DNA from: Thalassovita taeanensis
GTDB taxonomy: Bacteria > Pseudomonadota > Alphaproteobacteria > Rhodobacterales > Rhodobacteraceae
Length of the DNA stretch: 64,000 nt
Reading direction: 5' to 3'
Assembly: GCF_900110775.1 (NCBI RefSeq)
Contig: NZ_FOEP01000007.1
Coordinates: 1-64,000, forward strand
The translations under genes were made by a program, and so were the position numbers. Under the pieces are notes generated by a model that searched no databases, had not been told where the DNA came from, and saw only the letters and a program-made list of their open reading frames with translations. Numbering within the stretch: position 1 is the first letter of the stretch; the number at the start of each line of letters is the position of its first letter. This document shows positions 36,052 through 44,800 of this stretch, piece after piece.

Positions 36052-36423
36052 ATGGCACACCCTGTTGATGAACACGTCGGAAAACGCATTCGCCACCGAC
36101 GGTGGCTTGTCGGAATGACGCAGCAGCAGTTGGCTGAAAAAGTTGGTATCAAGTTTCAGCAGATCCAGAAATACGAGACCGGCGCCAACAGGGTAAGCGC
36201 ATCGCGGCTGTGGGATATCGCCGACGCTCTTGAGGTGAAGGTCGGCTTTTTCTTTGAAGGTCTGGAAGAGACTGATGACGGCGGCCCCGCAGGTCAGGTC
36301 ATTCCTGCCGATTTGATCGGCGATAAAGAAGCGTTGGATCTGGTGCGGTCCTATTATGCCATTCCCGAGAATCAGCGCCGCCGCTTGTTCGAATTGGCCC
36401 GTGTTCTGTCCGACGTGGCTTGA
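36052..36423 (+). CDS. XRE-family transcriptional regulator
   Basis: A 123-aa DNA-binding protein. The helix-turn-helix spans about residues 11-65: RIRHRRWLVGMTQQQLAEKVGIKFQQIQKYETG. The C-terminal part ends in LFELARVLSDV, as in a set of conserved alphaproteobacterial regulators. Start at ATG 36052 with AAGGAG 6 bases or so upstream. Target genes unknown. Confidence 0.92.
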   Translation: MAHPVDEHVGKRIRHRRWLVGMTQQQLAEKVGIKFQQIQKYETGANRVSASRLWDIADALEVKVGFFFEGLEETDDGGPAGQVIPADLIGDKEALDLVRSYYAIPENQRRRLFELARVLSDVA

Positions 36424-36471
36424 GCGCGAACGCCCCTTGGAGTACGCCTGCGGCGAATAAACCGGGGGCGA

Positions 36472-37287
36472 ATGAGGGCAATGTTGGAAAGCGATGAAGC
36501 GCAACGCGTGATGGTCACGGCACATAGCGTGGCTGACGCCGCCCGAGCTGCTATTCTTCCCTATTTTCGGCAACCGGGACTTGAGGCCGAGAACAAGCTG
36601 AACAGCGGGTTCGATCCGGTGACTGTTGCGGATTGCGCGGCTGAGCAGGCGATGCGCGCCGTTTTGGCGCAGCAGCGGCCAGAAGATACAGTTGTCGGCG
36701 AGGAATACGGCACGCAGGCGGGCACAAGTGGGCTGAGCTGGGTGTTGGACCCGATTGATGGCACCCGAGGGTTCATGAGCGGCACGCCGACCTGGGGGGT
36801 GCTGGTGGCAGTGTCGGACGCGAATGGCCCACTGTTTGGGGTGATCGACCAGCCCTATATCGGTGAACGGTTCTGGGGCGGGCTTGGCCAGTCCGGGATG
36901 ACCGGACCGCAGGGCGCGCGCGATCTGGCGGTGCGCGGCACGCGCGGCTTGGATCAGGCCGTTCTGTTCACCACATTTCCAGAAGTTGGCACGGCAGCAG
37001 AAGGTGCAGCATTTCAAGAGGTTGCACGGCATGTACGCCTGACGCGCTATGGCATGGATTGCTATGCTTATGCGATGCTCGCGGCGGGACAGATCGATCT
37101 GGTGATCGAAGCGGGGCTGAGCAATTACGACATTCATGCCCCGATCGCTGTCATCGAAGCGGCGGGCGGGATCGTCACCGACTGGCAGGGCGGTCCGGCG
37201 CATCAGGGCGGGCGGGTGATTGCTGCGGCGGGAGAAGAGCAGCACCGAGCGGCGTTGGAGATCCTGAGCCGCGTCCCGCTTGATTAA
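36472..37287 (+). CDS. hisN: inositol monophosphatase family, HisN-type histidinol-phosphatase
   Basis: A 271-aa magnesium-dependent phosphatase (PF00459). Metal ligands are in VVGEEYG, the DPIDGTRGF motif and, near the C-terminus, the aspartate of YDIHAPIAVIEAAGGIVTDWQG. The DPIDGT-RGF-SG variant is typical of HisN, which makes histidinol in alphaproteobacteria without HisB. hisD is in the window but 7.5 kb away. An inositol- or 3'-phosphoadenosine phosphatase is less likely. ATG 36481 could also be the start. Confidence 0.85.
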   Translation: MRAMLESDEAQRVMVTAHSVADAARAAILPYFRQPGLEAENKLNSGFDPVTVADCAAEQAMRAVLAQQRPEDTVVGEEYGTQAGTSGLSWVLDPIDGTRGFMSGTPTWGVLVAVSDANGPLFGVIDQPYIGERFWGGLGQSGMTGPQGARDLAVRGTRGLDQAVLFTTFPEVGTAAEGAAFQEVARHVRLTRYGMDCYAYAMLAAGQIDLVIEAGLSNYDIHAPIAVIEAAGGIVTDWQGGPAHQGGRVIAAAGEEQHRAALEILSRVPLD

Positions 37288-37376
37288 CATTCCCTAACGC
37301 GTCAAAATGGACTTGCTGCGCGAGTCCTTTGCCCCTTTCTGTCGCGCGGTTCCACACACATCCGAAGGGGGTTTAC

Positions 37377-38735
37377 ATGTGTGTGGGGGACCAAGTGTCT
37401 GAAATTATCATAAAAAATGCCGACATTCTGTTGACGATGGATGATCGCCGGACCGAGTTGCAACGGGCCGATATCGTGCTGCGCGCCGGGGTGATTGTTG
37501 GCGTGGGGCAGGGATTGCAGAGTTCGGGTGAGGTCATCAATGCGCGCGGATGCGTGGTGACGCCGGGCTTGGTGAACACCCACCACCATCTGTATCAGAG
37601 CCTCACGCGGGCCGTGCCGGGTGGACAAAATGCGTTACTTTTCGGATGGTTACAGACGCTTTACCCAGTTTGGGAGCGGTTCGGCCCCGAGGAAATGCGG
37701 GTGTCGGCGACGGTGGGGCTGTGCGAGTTGGCGCTGTCGGGGTGTTCGCTGAGTTCGGATCATCTGTATTTGTATCCCAACGGGGCGCGGCTGGACGATA
37801 CGATCGAGGCGGCAATGCAGGTGGGGATGCGATTCCATCCGACGCGGGGCGCGATGAGCATTGGCGAAAGTGACGGCGGCCTGCCGCCGGACAGTCTGGT
37901 GGAGCGGGAAGAGGCAATCCTAAGTGATTGTATTCGTGTAATAGATCGGTTCCATGATGCCAGCGAGGGCTCGATGTGCCGGGTGGGTGTGGCGCCCTGT
38001 TCGCCGTTTTCGGTCAGCCGGGACTTAATGCGGGATGCCGCCGTGCTGGCGCGCGACAAGGGCGTGATGCTGCATACGCATCTGGCGGAAAACGATGAGG
38101 ATGTGCGCTATTCTTTGGAAAAATTCGGCTGCCGTCCGGGGCAATATGCCGAGGATCTGGGCTGGACCGGGGCGGATGTCTGGCACGCGCATTGCGTCAA
38201 GCTGAATGGACAAGAGATTGATTTGTTTGCGAAATCCGGGACAGGCGTGGCGCATTGCCCGTGTTCGAACTGCCGGTTGGGCAGTGGGATTGCGCCGGTG
38301 CGGGGGATGCGGGATGCGGGGGTGAAAGTGGGGCTGGGGGTCGATGGATCGGCCAGCAATGACACCGGCAACCTGATGGCGGAGGCGCGGCAGGCGATGC
38401 TGTTGCAGCGGGTGACGCGCGGGGCCGATGCGATGAGCGCGCGCGAGGCGCTGGAGATCGCAACGCGGGGCGGGGCAGAGGTGCTGGGGCGTGACGACTG
38501 CGGCCAGATTTCCGTTGGAAAACGGGGGGATATCGCAATCTGGGACGTCAGCGGCATCGAGAGTGCAGGCAGCTGGGACCCGGCGGCGCTGCTGCTGGCG
38601 GGGCCGATGAAAGTGCGGCATCTGCTGGTTGAGGGACGCCCAGTGGTGCGCGATTTTCAGATGGTGACGGTGGATTTGCCGCGCATCATTGAGCGACAGA
38701 ATCAGTTGGCGCGGCGGCTGGCCGAGGCGCTTTGA
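37377..38735 (+). CDS. 8-oxoguanine deaminase
   Basis: A 452-aa amidohydrolase that deaminates 8-oxoguanine, and to some degree guanine or isocytosine. Start at ATG 37377 with GAAGGGGG upstream. Metal ligands are HHHLYQ near residue 65, MLHTHLAEN, HAHCVKL and LGVDGSASND. The HCPCSNCRLGSGIAPVR segment and SSDHLYLYPNG are features of the 8-oxoguanine branch. It is convergent with guanine deaminase, which supports a purine role. Confidence 0.88.
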   Translation: MCVGDQVSEIIIKNADILLTMDDRRTELQRADIVLRAGVIVGVGQGLQSSGEVINARGCVVTPGLVNTHHHLYQSLTRAVPGGQNALLFGWLQTLYPVWERFGPEEMRVSATVGLCELALSGCSLSSDHLYLYPNGARLDDTIEAAMQVGMRFHPTRGAMSIGESDGGLPPDSLVEREEAILSDCIRVIDRFHDASEGSMCRVGVAPCSPFSVSRDLMRDAAVLARDKGVMLHTHLAENDEDVRYSLEKFGCRPGQYAEDLGWTGADVWHAHCVKLNGQEIDLFAKSGTGVAHCPCSNCRLGSGIAPVRGMRDAGVKVGLGVDGSASNDTGNLMAEARQAMLLQRVTRGADAMSAREALEIATRGGAEVLGRDDCGQISVGKRGDIAIWDVSGIESAGSWDPAALLLAGPMKVRHLLVEGRPVVRDFQMVTVDLPRIIERQNQLARRLAEAL

Positions 38736-38820
38736 CCCGCGAAAACGACCGCGAAAATGGCCGTGCACGCGGTATGCACATGACATGCACAAACCATGCA
38801 TATCGCAGGTGCAGCATTTT
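38736..38820. other. short spacer with repeated TGCAC/TGCAT words
   Basis: Between the two convergent deaminase genes. GTATGCAC, ACATGCAC and CCATGCAT occur within about 35 bases, at 38770-38803, with GTGCAC and GTGCAG nearby. It may fold; it could also be chance. Confidence 0.35.
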
Positions 38821-40113
38821 CTAGCGCGGGATTGCCGTGCCGTTGACCCATGTGGCGGCGATGGCGCGGTCGTCGCCCATCATGATGGTGGGGAAGATCG
38901 CCTCCCATATATCCGTCGCGCGGGCGGTGCGCTGGGCGATGGCGGGGGTCGAGGCGAGGTCGAGCACGATCAGGTCGGCCTCCATCCCCGGCGCGAGGTT
39001 GCCGATCTGGTCCTGCATCCGCAGCGCGCGGGCCGAGCCAACGGTGGCCAGCCACAGAAGTTGCGCGGCATGCAGCGGCGCGTGGCGTAGCTGTCCGATC
39101 TCGTAAGCGGCGGCCATGGTGCGCAGCATCGAGAACGACGAGCCGCCCCCGGTATCGGTGGCCAGCCCGACCCGCTGCCCGGCGGCGATCATGCCAGCCA
39201 TATCAAACAGCCCCGAGCCGATGAAGGTGTTCGAGGTCGGGCAGTGGATCAGCGCGGCGCCGACGTCGCGCAGGCGGTCACGTTCGCGCGGGTCCAGGTG
39301 GATGGCATGACCGTAAAGGCCATTGGCCCCAAGCAGCCCGTGCGATTCGTAGGTGTCGAGGTAATCGCGGGCCTCGGGGAACAGGGATTTGACCCATGCG
39401 ATTTCATCCAGCTGCTCGCTGAGGTGGGTTTGCATCAGGCAATCGGGGTGTTCCGCCCAGAGCGCACCGAGGGCCGAGAGCTGTTCGGGCGTGGAGGTGG
39501 GGGAAAACCGCGGGGTGATGGCATAGCTGAGCCGGTCGCGCCCGTGCCATTTTTCCAGCAGCGCCTTGCTGTCGTCATAGGCGCTTTGGGCGGTATCGCG
39601 CAGGGTGTCGGGGGCGTTGCGGTCCATGCAGGTCTTGCCCGCGACGACGCGCTGACCGCGCGCCTGAGCGGCGGAAAAGAAGGCATCGACGCTGGTGGGG
39701 TGGATGGTGCAGTAGCTGACCACGGTGGTGGTACCATGGGCCAGCGTCAGGTCAAGATAGCGCCCGGCGACCTCGGTGGCATAGGCGGGATCGTGAAAGC
39801 GGGTTTCTTCGGGGAAGGTATAGGTGTTGAGCCAGTCGATCAGGCGCTTGCCCCAGCTGGCGATGATCGCGGTCTGTGGATAGTGGACATGGGCATCGAC
39901 AAAGCCCGCCATGATCAGCCCATCCCCATAATCGACCACGCGGGCCTGCGGGTGGGCGGCGCGCAGGGTGTCGGCCTGACCCACGGCAGCGATTCGCCCC
40001 TCGTGCAGCAAAACACCGCCGTGCGTGGCGTGCCGGGCCGCATCTGGCCCGTCGGAGAACGGGTCAGTGGCATAGCTGAGCGTCTGGCCCAGAAGAAGCG
40101 TGTCGATTGTCAT
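38821..40113 (-). CDS. guaD: guanine deaminase
   Basis: A 430-aa zinc amidohydrolase that converts guanine to xanthine. Start at ATG 40113 (MTIDTLLLGQTLSYA) with AAAGGACC upstream; the frame extends upstream but lacks support. The family motif PGFVDAHVHYPQ appears as MAGFVDAHVHYPQ (about residues 70-82), with MQTHLSEQ, YGHAIHLD and TDTGGGSSFSML providing further ligands. Confidence 0.93.
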   Translation of the reverse strand: MTIDTLLLGQTLSYATDPFSDGPDAARHATHGGVLLHEGRIAAVGQADTLRAAHPQARVVDYGDGLIMAGFVDAHVHYPQTAIIASWGKRLIDWLNTYTFPEETRFHDPAYATEVAGRYLDLTLAHGTTTVVSYCTIHPTSVDAFFSAAQARGQRVVAGKTCMDRNAPDTLRDTAQSAYDDSKALLEKWHGRDRLSYAITPRFSPTSTPEQLSALGALWAEHPDCLMQTHLSEQLDEIAWVKSLFPEARDYLDTYESHGLLGANGLYGHAIHLDPRERDRLRDVGAALIHCPTSNTFIGSGLFDMAGMIAAGQRVGLATDTGGGSSFSMLRTMAAAYEIGQLRHAPLHAAQLLWLATVGSARALRMQDQIGNLAPGMEADLIVLDLASTPAIAQRTARATDIWEAIFPTIMMGDDRAIAATWVNGTAIPR

Positions 40114-40234
40114 GGCAGGGTCCTTTCCGGGGCAGTCTATTGCGCCGTGTTTGCAAGGTAAATCGCCGCTTGCCATTGTTTCATCCCGCTCAGGTCCGGT
40201 ATGACAGGGGCAAAAGGACGCAAAGGGGTCAGGC

Positions 40235-41647
40235 ATGAGTGACGACAAAGATGAGCGCATCGAGGACCTGACAGACGAGGCGTCCGAAGCGCAGGAAGAG
40301 GGCAGTTATCTGCTGGAGCGGCGGGCGATTGCCGCGATCCTTTATGCGGTGGACATCAACGACGCGGCCAAGCTGACCGAGCTGATGGAGCCGCTGCACG
40401 CGGCCGACATCGCCGACCTTCTGGAACAGATGAACGCCTATGACCGGCGGCGGCTGGTGCAGCTGTATGACCGCGAGTTCGACGGTGAGATTCTGTCGGA
40501 ACTGGACGAGCGGATCCGCGAAGAGGTGATCTCGGTGCTGCGGCCGGATGTTCTGGCGGATGCTGTGCGCGAGATGGACTCGGACGACGTGGTCGATCTG
40601 CTGGAGGATCTGGACGAGCCGCAGCAAGAGGCGATTCTGGATGCGCTAGAGGATGCGGACCGGGTCGCGGTCGAGCAGGCAATGAGCTATCCTGAATACT
40701 CTGCCGGGCGATTGATGCAGCGCGAGGTGGTGGCCGCCCCCGAGCATTGGACCGTGGGCGAGGCGATTGATTTCCTGCGCAGTCACGAAGATCTGCCGGA
40801 TCAGTTCTATCATGTGGTTCTGGTCGATCCGCGGATGCACCCGGTGGGGAACGTGACGCTGGGCAAGATCATGCGCTCGCGTCGCGACGTCGGGCTGAGA
40901 GAGATCATGGAGGAAGTGTTTCAGGTCATTCCGGTGACGCAGTACGAGGGCGACGTGGCCTATGCGTTCAACCAGTATCACCTGATTTCCGCGCCGGTTG
41001 TGGATGCCGATGACCGGTTGGTCGGGGTGATCACGATTGACGACGCCATGGCGGTTCTGGACGACGAGCACGAGGAAGATATCCTGCGGATGGCGGGTGT
41101 TGGTGACGATGCCAGCCTGTCGGACACGATCATCGAGGCGGCAAAGGGCCGGGCCTTGTGGCTGTTTGTCAACCTGCTGACGGCGATTTTGGCCTCGTTG
41201 GTGATCGAGGCGTTTGCCGAGACGATCAACCAGATGGTGGCGCTGGCGGTGCTGATGCCGATTGTCGCCTCGATGGGGGGCAATGCGGGGACGCAGACGA
41301 TGACGGTGACGGTGCGCGCCCTGGCGACGCGCGACCTGACCGCGCAGAACGCGATGCGGGTGGTGATACGTGAGGTGTCGGTGGGGGCGCTGAACGGGGT
41401 GCTGTTCGGGCTGACGATGGCGGCGGTGACCGGGCTGTGGTTCGGCGTGCCGATGCTGGCGGTGGTGATCGGCGTGGCGATGCTGGCGACGCAGGTCGCG
41501 GCGGCGCTGGGCGGGATCGTGATCCCGATGACGTTGGACCGCTTCAATATCGACCCGGCGCTGGCCTCGGGGCCGTTTGTGACGACGGTAACGGATGTCG
41601 TCGGGTTCTTTGCCTTCCTTGGTCTGGCGGCCTCGGTGCTGATGTGA
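40235..41647 (+). CDS. mgtE: magnesium transporter MgtE
   Basis: A 470-aa protein. The acidic N-terminal MgtE_N domain (about 30-145; AADIADLLEQMNAYDRRRLVQLYD) is followed by two CBS domains (about 145-270) that sense Mg2+, then about five membrane helices from about residue 310, with PIVASMGGNAGTQT as the pore motif. It has the full family length. Its stop overlaps the GTG of the next gene. Confidence 0.95.
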   Translation: MSDDKDERIEDLTDEASEAQEEGSYLLERRAIAAILYAVDINDAAKLTELMEPLHAADIADLLEQMNAYDRRRLVQLYDREFDGEILSELDERIREEVISVLRPDVLADAVREMDSDDVVDLLEDLDEPQQEAILDALEDADRVAVEQAMSYPEYSAGRLMQREVVAAPEHWTVGEAIDFLRSHEDLPDQFYHVVLVDPRMHPVGNVTLGKIMRSRRDVGLREIMEEVFQVIPVTQYEGDVAYAFNQYHLISAPVVDADDRLVGVITIDDAMAVLDDEHEEDILRMAGVGDDASLSDTIIEAAKGRALWLFVNLLTAILASLVIEAFAETINQMVALAVLMPIVASMGGNAGTQTMTVTVRALATRDLTAQNAMRVVIREVSVGALNGVLFGLTMAAVTGLWFGVPMLAVVIGVAMLATQVAAALGGIVIPMTLDRFNIDPALASGPFVTTVTDVVGFFAFLGLAASVLM

Positions 41648-42201
41648 GCGATCTGGCGGCGATCAAGGCAGAGGCGCGCAAGGCGGCTTTCGCGCGGCGC
41701 AAGTTGGCCCACGAAGGTGCGCGCGGCGGTCGGGCTGGCGTGCTTTCGAGTTTTCTCGCGGGCTATCGCGGTGCGCCTTTGGCGGGCTATATGCCGATCC
41801 GCACCGAGATCAGCCCACTGCCCGCGATGGAAGAGGCCGCAGCACACGGGCCAGTCTGTGTGCCGGTGATTCAGGGCCCGGATCTGCCGTTGCGGTTTTC
41901 GCGCTGGGAACCGGGGTGCGCGTTGAAACCGGGCCCGTTTGGCGCGATGATCCCGGCTGTGGATGATTTCATCCGCCCCGAAATCGTGATTGTGCCGTTG
42001 GTGGCGTTTGACCGGCATGGCGGGCGGCTGGGCTATGGCGGCGGGTTCTATGACCGCACGTTGGAGCAGCTGCGGGCGCAGGGTCCGGTGCTGGCTGTGG
42101 GCTTCGCCTATGCCGCGCAAGAGGCCGACGCGTTGCCGCTGGAGCCGACCGATCAGCCGCTGGATATCATCATCACCGAACAAGGGGTTCTGGACGTCTG
42201 A
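41644..42201 (+). CDS. 5-formyltetrahydrofolate cyclo-ligase
   Basis: A 185-aa enzyme that converts 5-formyl-THF to 5,10-methenyl-THF using ATP. GTG start at 41644 overlaps the mgtE stop (GTGA). A longer open frame begins at 41437, but its first 69 codons lie inside mgtE and look like a shadow. The signature VPLVAFDRHGGRLGYGGGFYDRTL is at about residues 115-140. A probable 6S RNA follows directly, as in many proteobacteria. Confidence 0.93.
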   Translation: MSDLAAIKAEARKAAFARRKLAHEGARGGRAGVLSSFLAGYRGAPLAGYMPIRTEISPLPAMEEAAAHGPVCVPVIQGPDLPLRFSRWEPGCALKPGPFGAMIPAVDDFIRPEIVIVPLVAFDRHGGRLGYGGGFYDRTLEQLRAQGPVLAVGFAYAAQEADALPLEPTDQPLDIIITEQGVLDV

Positions 42202-42203
42202 CC

Positions 42204-42337
42204 GCCGGTTCCCTCATGGCGGCCCGTCGGGGGCTGAGGCCTTGCCGCGCAGCCGACCCGAAGCGGGATGGCTGTTGGCTGACAGGGATATGACGCGGAT
42301 TGGCGCCGGGACGCATTGATTGCAAAGGGAATAAGGC
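42204..42337 (+). ncRNA. ssrS: 6S RNA (ssrS), approximate ends
   Basis: Position right after the 5-FTHF cyclo-ligase gene is the classic 6S locus. The segment GGCCCGTCGGGGGCTGAGGCC (42221-42241) closely resembles the E. coli 6S block around GGTCCGTCCGAGAAGCC. A long rod can be drawn: GCC/GGC (42204-42206 with 42335-42337), TTCCCT/AGGGAA (42209-42214 with 42326-42331), CCGCG/CGCGG and CAGCCGAC/GTTGGCTG inside. 6S RNA binds sigma-70 RNA polymerase as a promoter mimic. The ends may extend a little on both sides. Confidence 0.65.
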
Positions 42338-42390
42338 CCGCATGCCTGGCCGAAAGTCACGGGGAAAGCCCGTCTGATGCGACAAGTGCC

Positions 42391-42522
42391 GCTATGCGTG
42401 CGCAACAGGATCAAGATCATGTTCGGACGGCTGAAGAATTGGCGGCACCTGGCCAATCGCAATGGCTGTTGCCCCACGTGGTCCTGCACCCCGTCGCTCC
42501 CGCCGCAACGGTGATATTCTGA
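42391..42522 (+). pseudogene. IS5-family transposase, C-terminal remnant
   Basis: Translation reads NRIKIMFGRLKNWRHLA, matching the NRIEIMFGRLKDWRRVATRYD segment of IS5-family transposases (DDE enzymes). After a frameshift at about 42470 it continues as VALAATVIFW-like VAPAATVIF and stops at 42522. Only the last 40 codons or so remain, without inverted repeats, so this is an old fragment. It lies between the 6S RNA and tRNA-Thr. Confidence 0.6.
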
Positions 42523-42599
42523 GGCTGAGGTCTGAATTCGGACAAAGCCGTGGACATGCCACTGACTTCAGCGAAGTTTAGCGAGAAAAGCGGGGTGGA

Positions 42600-42674
42600 T
42601 GGTGCTGTGAGAGAGGATTGAACTCTCGACCTCACCCTTACCAAGGGTGTGCTCTACCACTGAGCTACCACAGC
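42600..42674 (-). tRNA. tRNA-Thr (GGT)
   Basis: A 75-nt cloverleaf on the minus strand with encoded CCA. The acceptor GCTGTGG pairs with the 3' strand, the anticodon loop reads TTGGTAA giving anticodon GGT (reads ACC/ACT threonine codons), and the T-loop is TTCAATC. Confidence 0.93.
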
Positions 42675-42790
42675 ATCCTTCGTCGATCAGGCTTGATGGC
42701 CGTTCGACCGTGGAGGGGTGATTAGCCGCAATTCCCAAAGGGTGCAAGGGTAATCTGGACGGTTTTTTTCCTCTGCTGTAAGACTGGGAT

Positions 42791-42952
42791 ATGAAGCAGA
42801 AAACACCCGACAAACTGGTCCCGGCAAAGGGCGAAACCCGCGAGCAGCGGTTGAAAGCAGCGCTGAAGGCCAATATGGCCAAGCGCAAGGCGCAGATGCG
42901 CGCGAGGACGCAGGCCGATGGCCGGGGCGAAAAGGATAAAGGGCAGGACTGA
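42791..42952 (+). CDS. 53-aa basic protein coupled to murA
   Basis: ATG 42791 to TGA 42950-42952. The peptide is rich in Lys, Arg and Ala ([23 protein letters not shown]) and would be a single long helix. Its stop overlaps the ATG of murA by one base (TGATG), so translation is coupled. Small genes of this type stand before murA in many Rhodobacteraceae, as I recall; the function is unknown. Confidence 0.75.
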   Translation: MKQKTPDKLVPAKGETREQRLKAALKANMAKRKAQMRARTQADGRGEKDKGQD

Positions 42953-44223
42953 TGGATTCGATTATCGTAACGGGCAATGGCCCCCTGAACGGGCAGATCC
43001 CGATTGCCGGAGCCAAGAATGCGTGCCTGACCCTGATGCCGGCAACCTTGCTGAGCGAAGAACCGCTGACGCTGACCAACGCCCCACGGCTGAGCGACAT
43101 CAAGACGATGACGGCGCTGCTGCAATCGCTGGGCGCGGAAGTGACGCAGATGCAGGGCGGGCAGGTGCTGGCCATGTCGAGCCATGATATCAACAACCAC
43201 ACTGCCGACTATGACATCGTGCGCAAGATGCGTGCCTCGATCCTGGTGCTGGGGCCGATGCTGGCGCGTGATGGCCATGCTGTCGTCTCGCTGCCTGGTG
43301 GGTGCGCAATTGGCGCGCGGCCGGTGGACCTGCACCTGATGGCGCTTGAAGCGATGGGGGCCGAGCTGGACCTGCGCGAGGGGTATGTTCATGCCAAGGC
43401 GCCGCTGGGCGGGCTGCGCGGCGGGATGATCGATTTCCCGATCGCCTCGGTCGGGGCCACGGAAAACGCGCTGATGGCGGCGACGCTGGCCAAGGGCACC
43501 ACGGTGATCAAGAACGCCGCCCGCGAGCCAGAGATCGTTGATCTGGCGGACTGCCTGCGCAAGATGGGCGCGCAGATTGACGGCGATGGCACCAGCACGA
43601 TCACCATTCAAGGGGTGGATCGGCTGAGTGGTGCGACCCATCCGGTGGTGACCGACCGGATCGAGCTGGGCACCTATATGCTGGCGCCCGCGATCTGCGG
43701 CGGCGAGGTTGAGCTTCTGGGCGGCCGGATCGATCTTGTTGGCGCGTTTTGCGAAAAGCTGGATGCGGCGGGCGTGGATGTGACGGAAACCGCGCGCGGT
43801 TTGATGGTGAAGCGCCGGGGCGACCGGGTGCGTGCGGTGGATGTGGTGACGGAACCGTTCCCCGGTTTCCCGACCGATCTGCAAGCGCAGATGATGGCGC
43901 TGCTGTGCACCGCCGAGGGGACGAGCGTGCTGGAAGAAAAGATCTTTGAAAACCGGTTCATGCATGCGCCCGAACTGATGCGGATGGGCGCGAAGATTGA
44001 TGTCCATGGCGGCCATGCCACGGTCACGGGCGTCAAGCGGCTGAAGGGGGCGCCGGTGATGGCGACGGACCTGCGGGCGAGTGTTTCGCTGATCCTGGCG
44101 GGGCTTGCCGCTGAGGGCGAGACGATCGTGAACCGGGTGTATCACCTTGATCGCGGGTACGAGCGGGTCGAGGAAAAGCTGGGCAATGTCGGCGCAAAAA
44201 TCGAGCGGGTGAGTGGAACATGA
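42952..44223 (+). CDS. murA: UDP-N-acetylglucosamine 1-carboxyvinyltransferase
   Basis: A 423-aa enzyme for the first committed step of peptidoglycan synthesis, adding enolpyruvate to UDP-GlcNAc. It has the KNAC near residues 20-23 and the catalytic cysteine in [15 protein letters not shown] (about residue 116), the target of fosfomycin. Length is normal. It overlaps the small basic gene before it and the DUF2948 gene after it. Confidence 0.96.
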   Translation: MDSIIVTGNGPLNGQIPIAGAKNACLTLMPATLLSEEPLTLTNAPRLSDIKTMTALLQSLGAEVTQMQGGQVLAMSSHDINNHTADYDIVRKMRASILVLGPMLARDGHAVVSLPGGCAIGARPVDLHLMALEAMGAELDLREGYVHAKAPLGGLRGGMIDFPIASVGATENALMAATLAKGTTVIKNAAREPEIVDLADCLRKMGAQIDGDGTSTITIQGVDRLSGATHPVVTDRIELGTYMLAPAICGGEVELLGGRIDLVGAFCEKLDAAGVDVTETARGLMVKRRGDRVRAVDVVTEPFPGFPTDLQAQMMALLCTAEGTSVLEEKIFENRFMHAPELMRMGAKIDVHGGHATVTGVKRLKGAPVMATDLRASVSLILAGLAAEGETIVNRVYHLDRGYERVEEKLGNVGAKIERVSGT

Positions 44224-44690
44224 CCGAAGATGCACGGTTTGAAGACGGGCGCGAGGCGCCGCTGAATCTGGGCGCGATGGACGCAGAGGATTTGAGCGTG
44301 ATCTCGGCGCTGGTGCAGGACGCGGTGTTTCCGGTGACGGAGATGACCTGGCGCGCCAGCGAGCGACGTTTCGCGCTGCTGCTGAACCGGTTCCGGTGGG
44401 AGGACAAGGGCCGCGAGCGGCATGGCGCCGAACGGGTGCAATCGGTGCTGGCGGTGGATAACGTGCTGAGGGTGTCCTCGCAGGGGATCAGCCGCGATGA
44501 CAAGGATATGATCCTGTCACTGCTGGCGCTGACCTGGATGCCGGGCGACGATGCCGAAGGTGTGCTGGAGCTGGTCTTGGCCGGTGATGGTGCGATCCGG
44601 CTGACGGTTGAGGCGTTGGAAGTGACGCTGAAGGATGTGACGCGGCCCTATCGCGCGCGGTCCAAGCGCGAGCCGGGGCACCCGGCCTGA
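44220..44690 (+). CDS. DUF2948 family protein
   Basis: A 156-aa protein. The first two thirds ([37 protein letters not shown]) are the DUF2948 core, conserved in alphaproteobacteria next to murA and hisD. Soluble, without signal peptide. ATGA overlap with murA. Function unknown. Confidence 0.9.
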   Translation: MTEDARFEDGREAPLNLGAMDAEDLSVISALVQDAVFPVTEMTWRASERRFALLLNRFRWEDKGRERHGAERVQSVLAVDNVLRVSSQGISRDDKDMILSLLALTWMPGDDAEGVLELVLAGDGAIRLTVEALEVTLKDVTRPYRARSKREPGHPA

Positions 44691-44800
44691 CGATCGGAGG
44701 CCTCCGGCGGGAGTATTGACGTCAGAAAGAAACCCGACGTGCGCAAATGCTTGAGGCCGGGCGCGCGGGCGGGTATGTCGATCCGAGACCCGGAGGGACC

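Noticed and set aside
42568-44235. A 555-codon minus-strand frame opposite murA and tRNA-Thr.
   Set aside because: It runs through a tRNA and mirrors murA; no family features.
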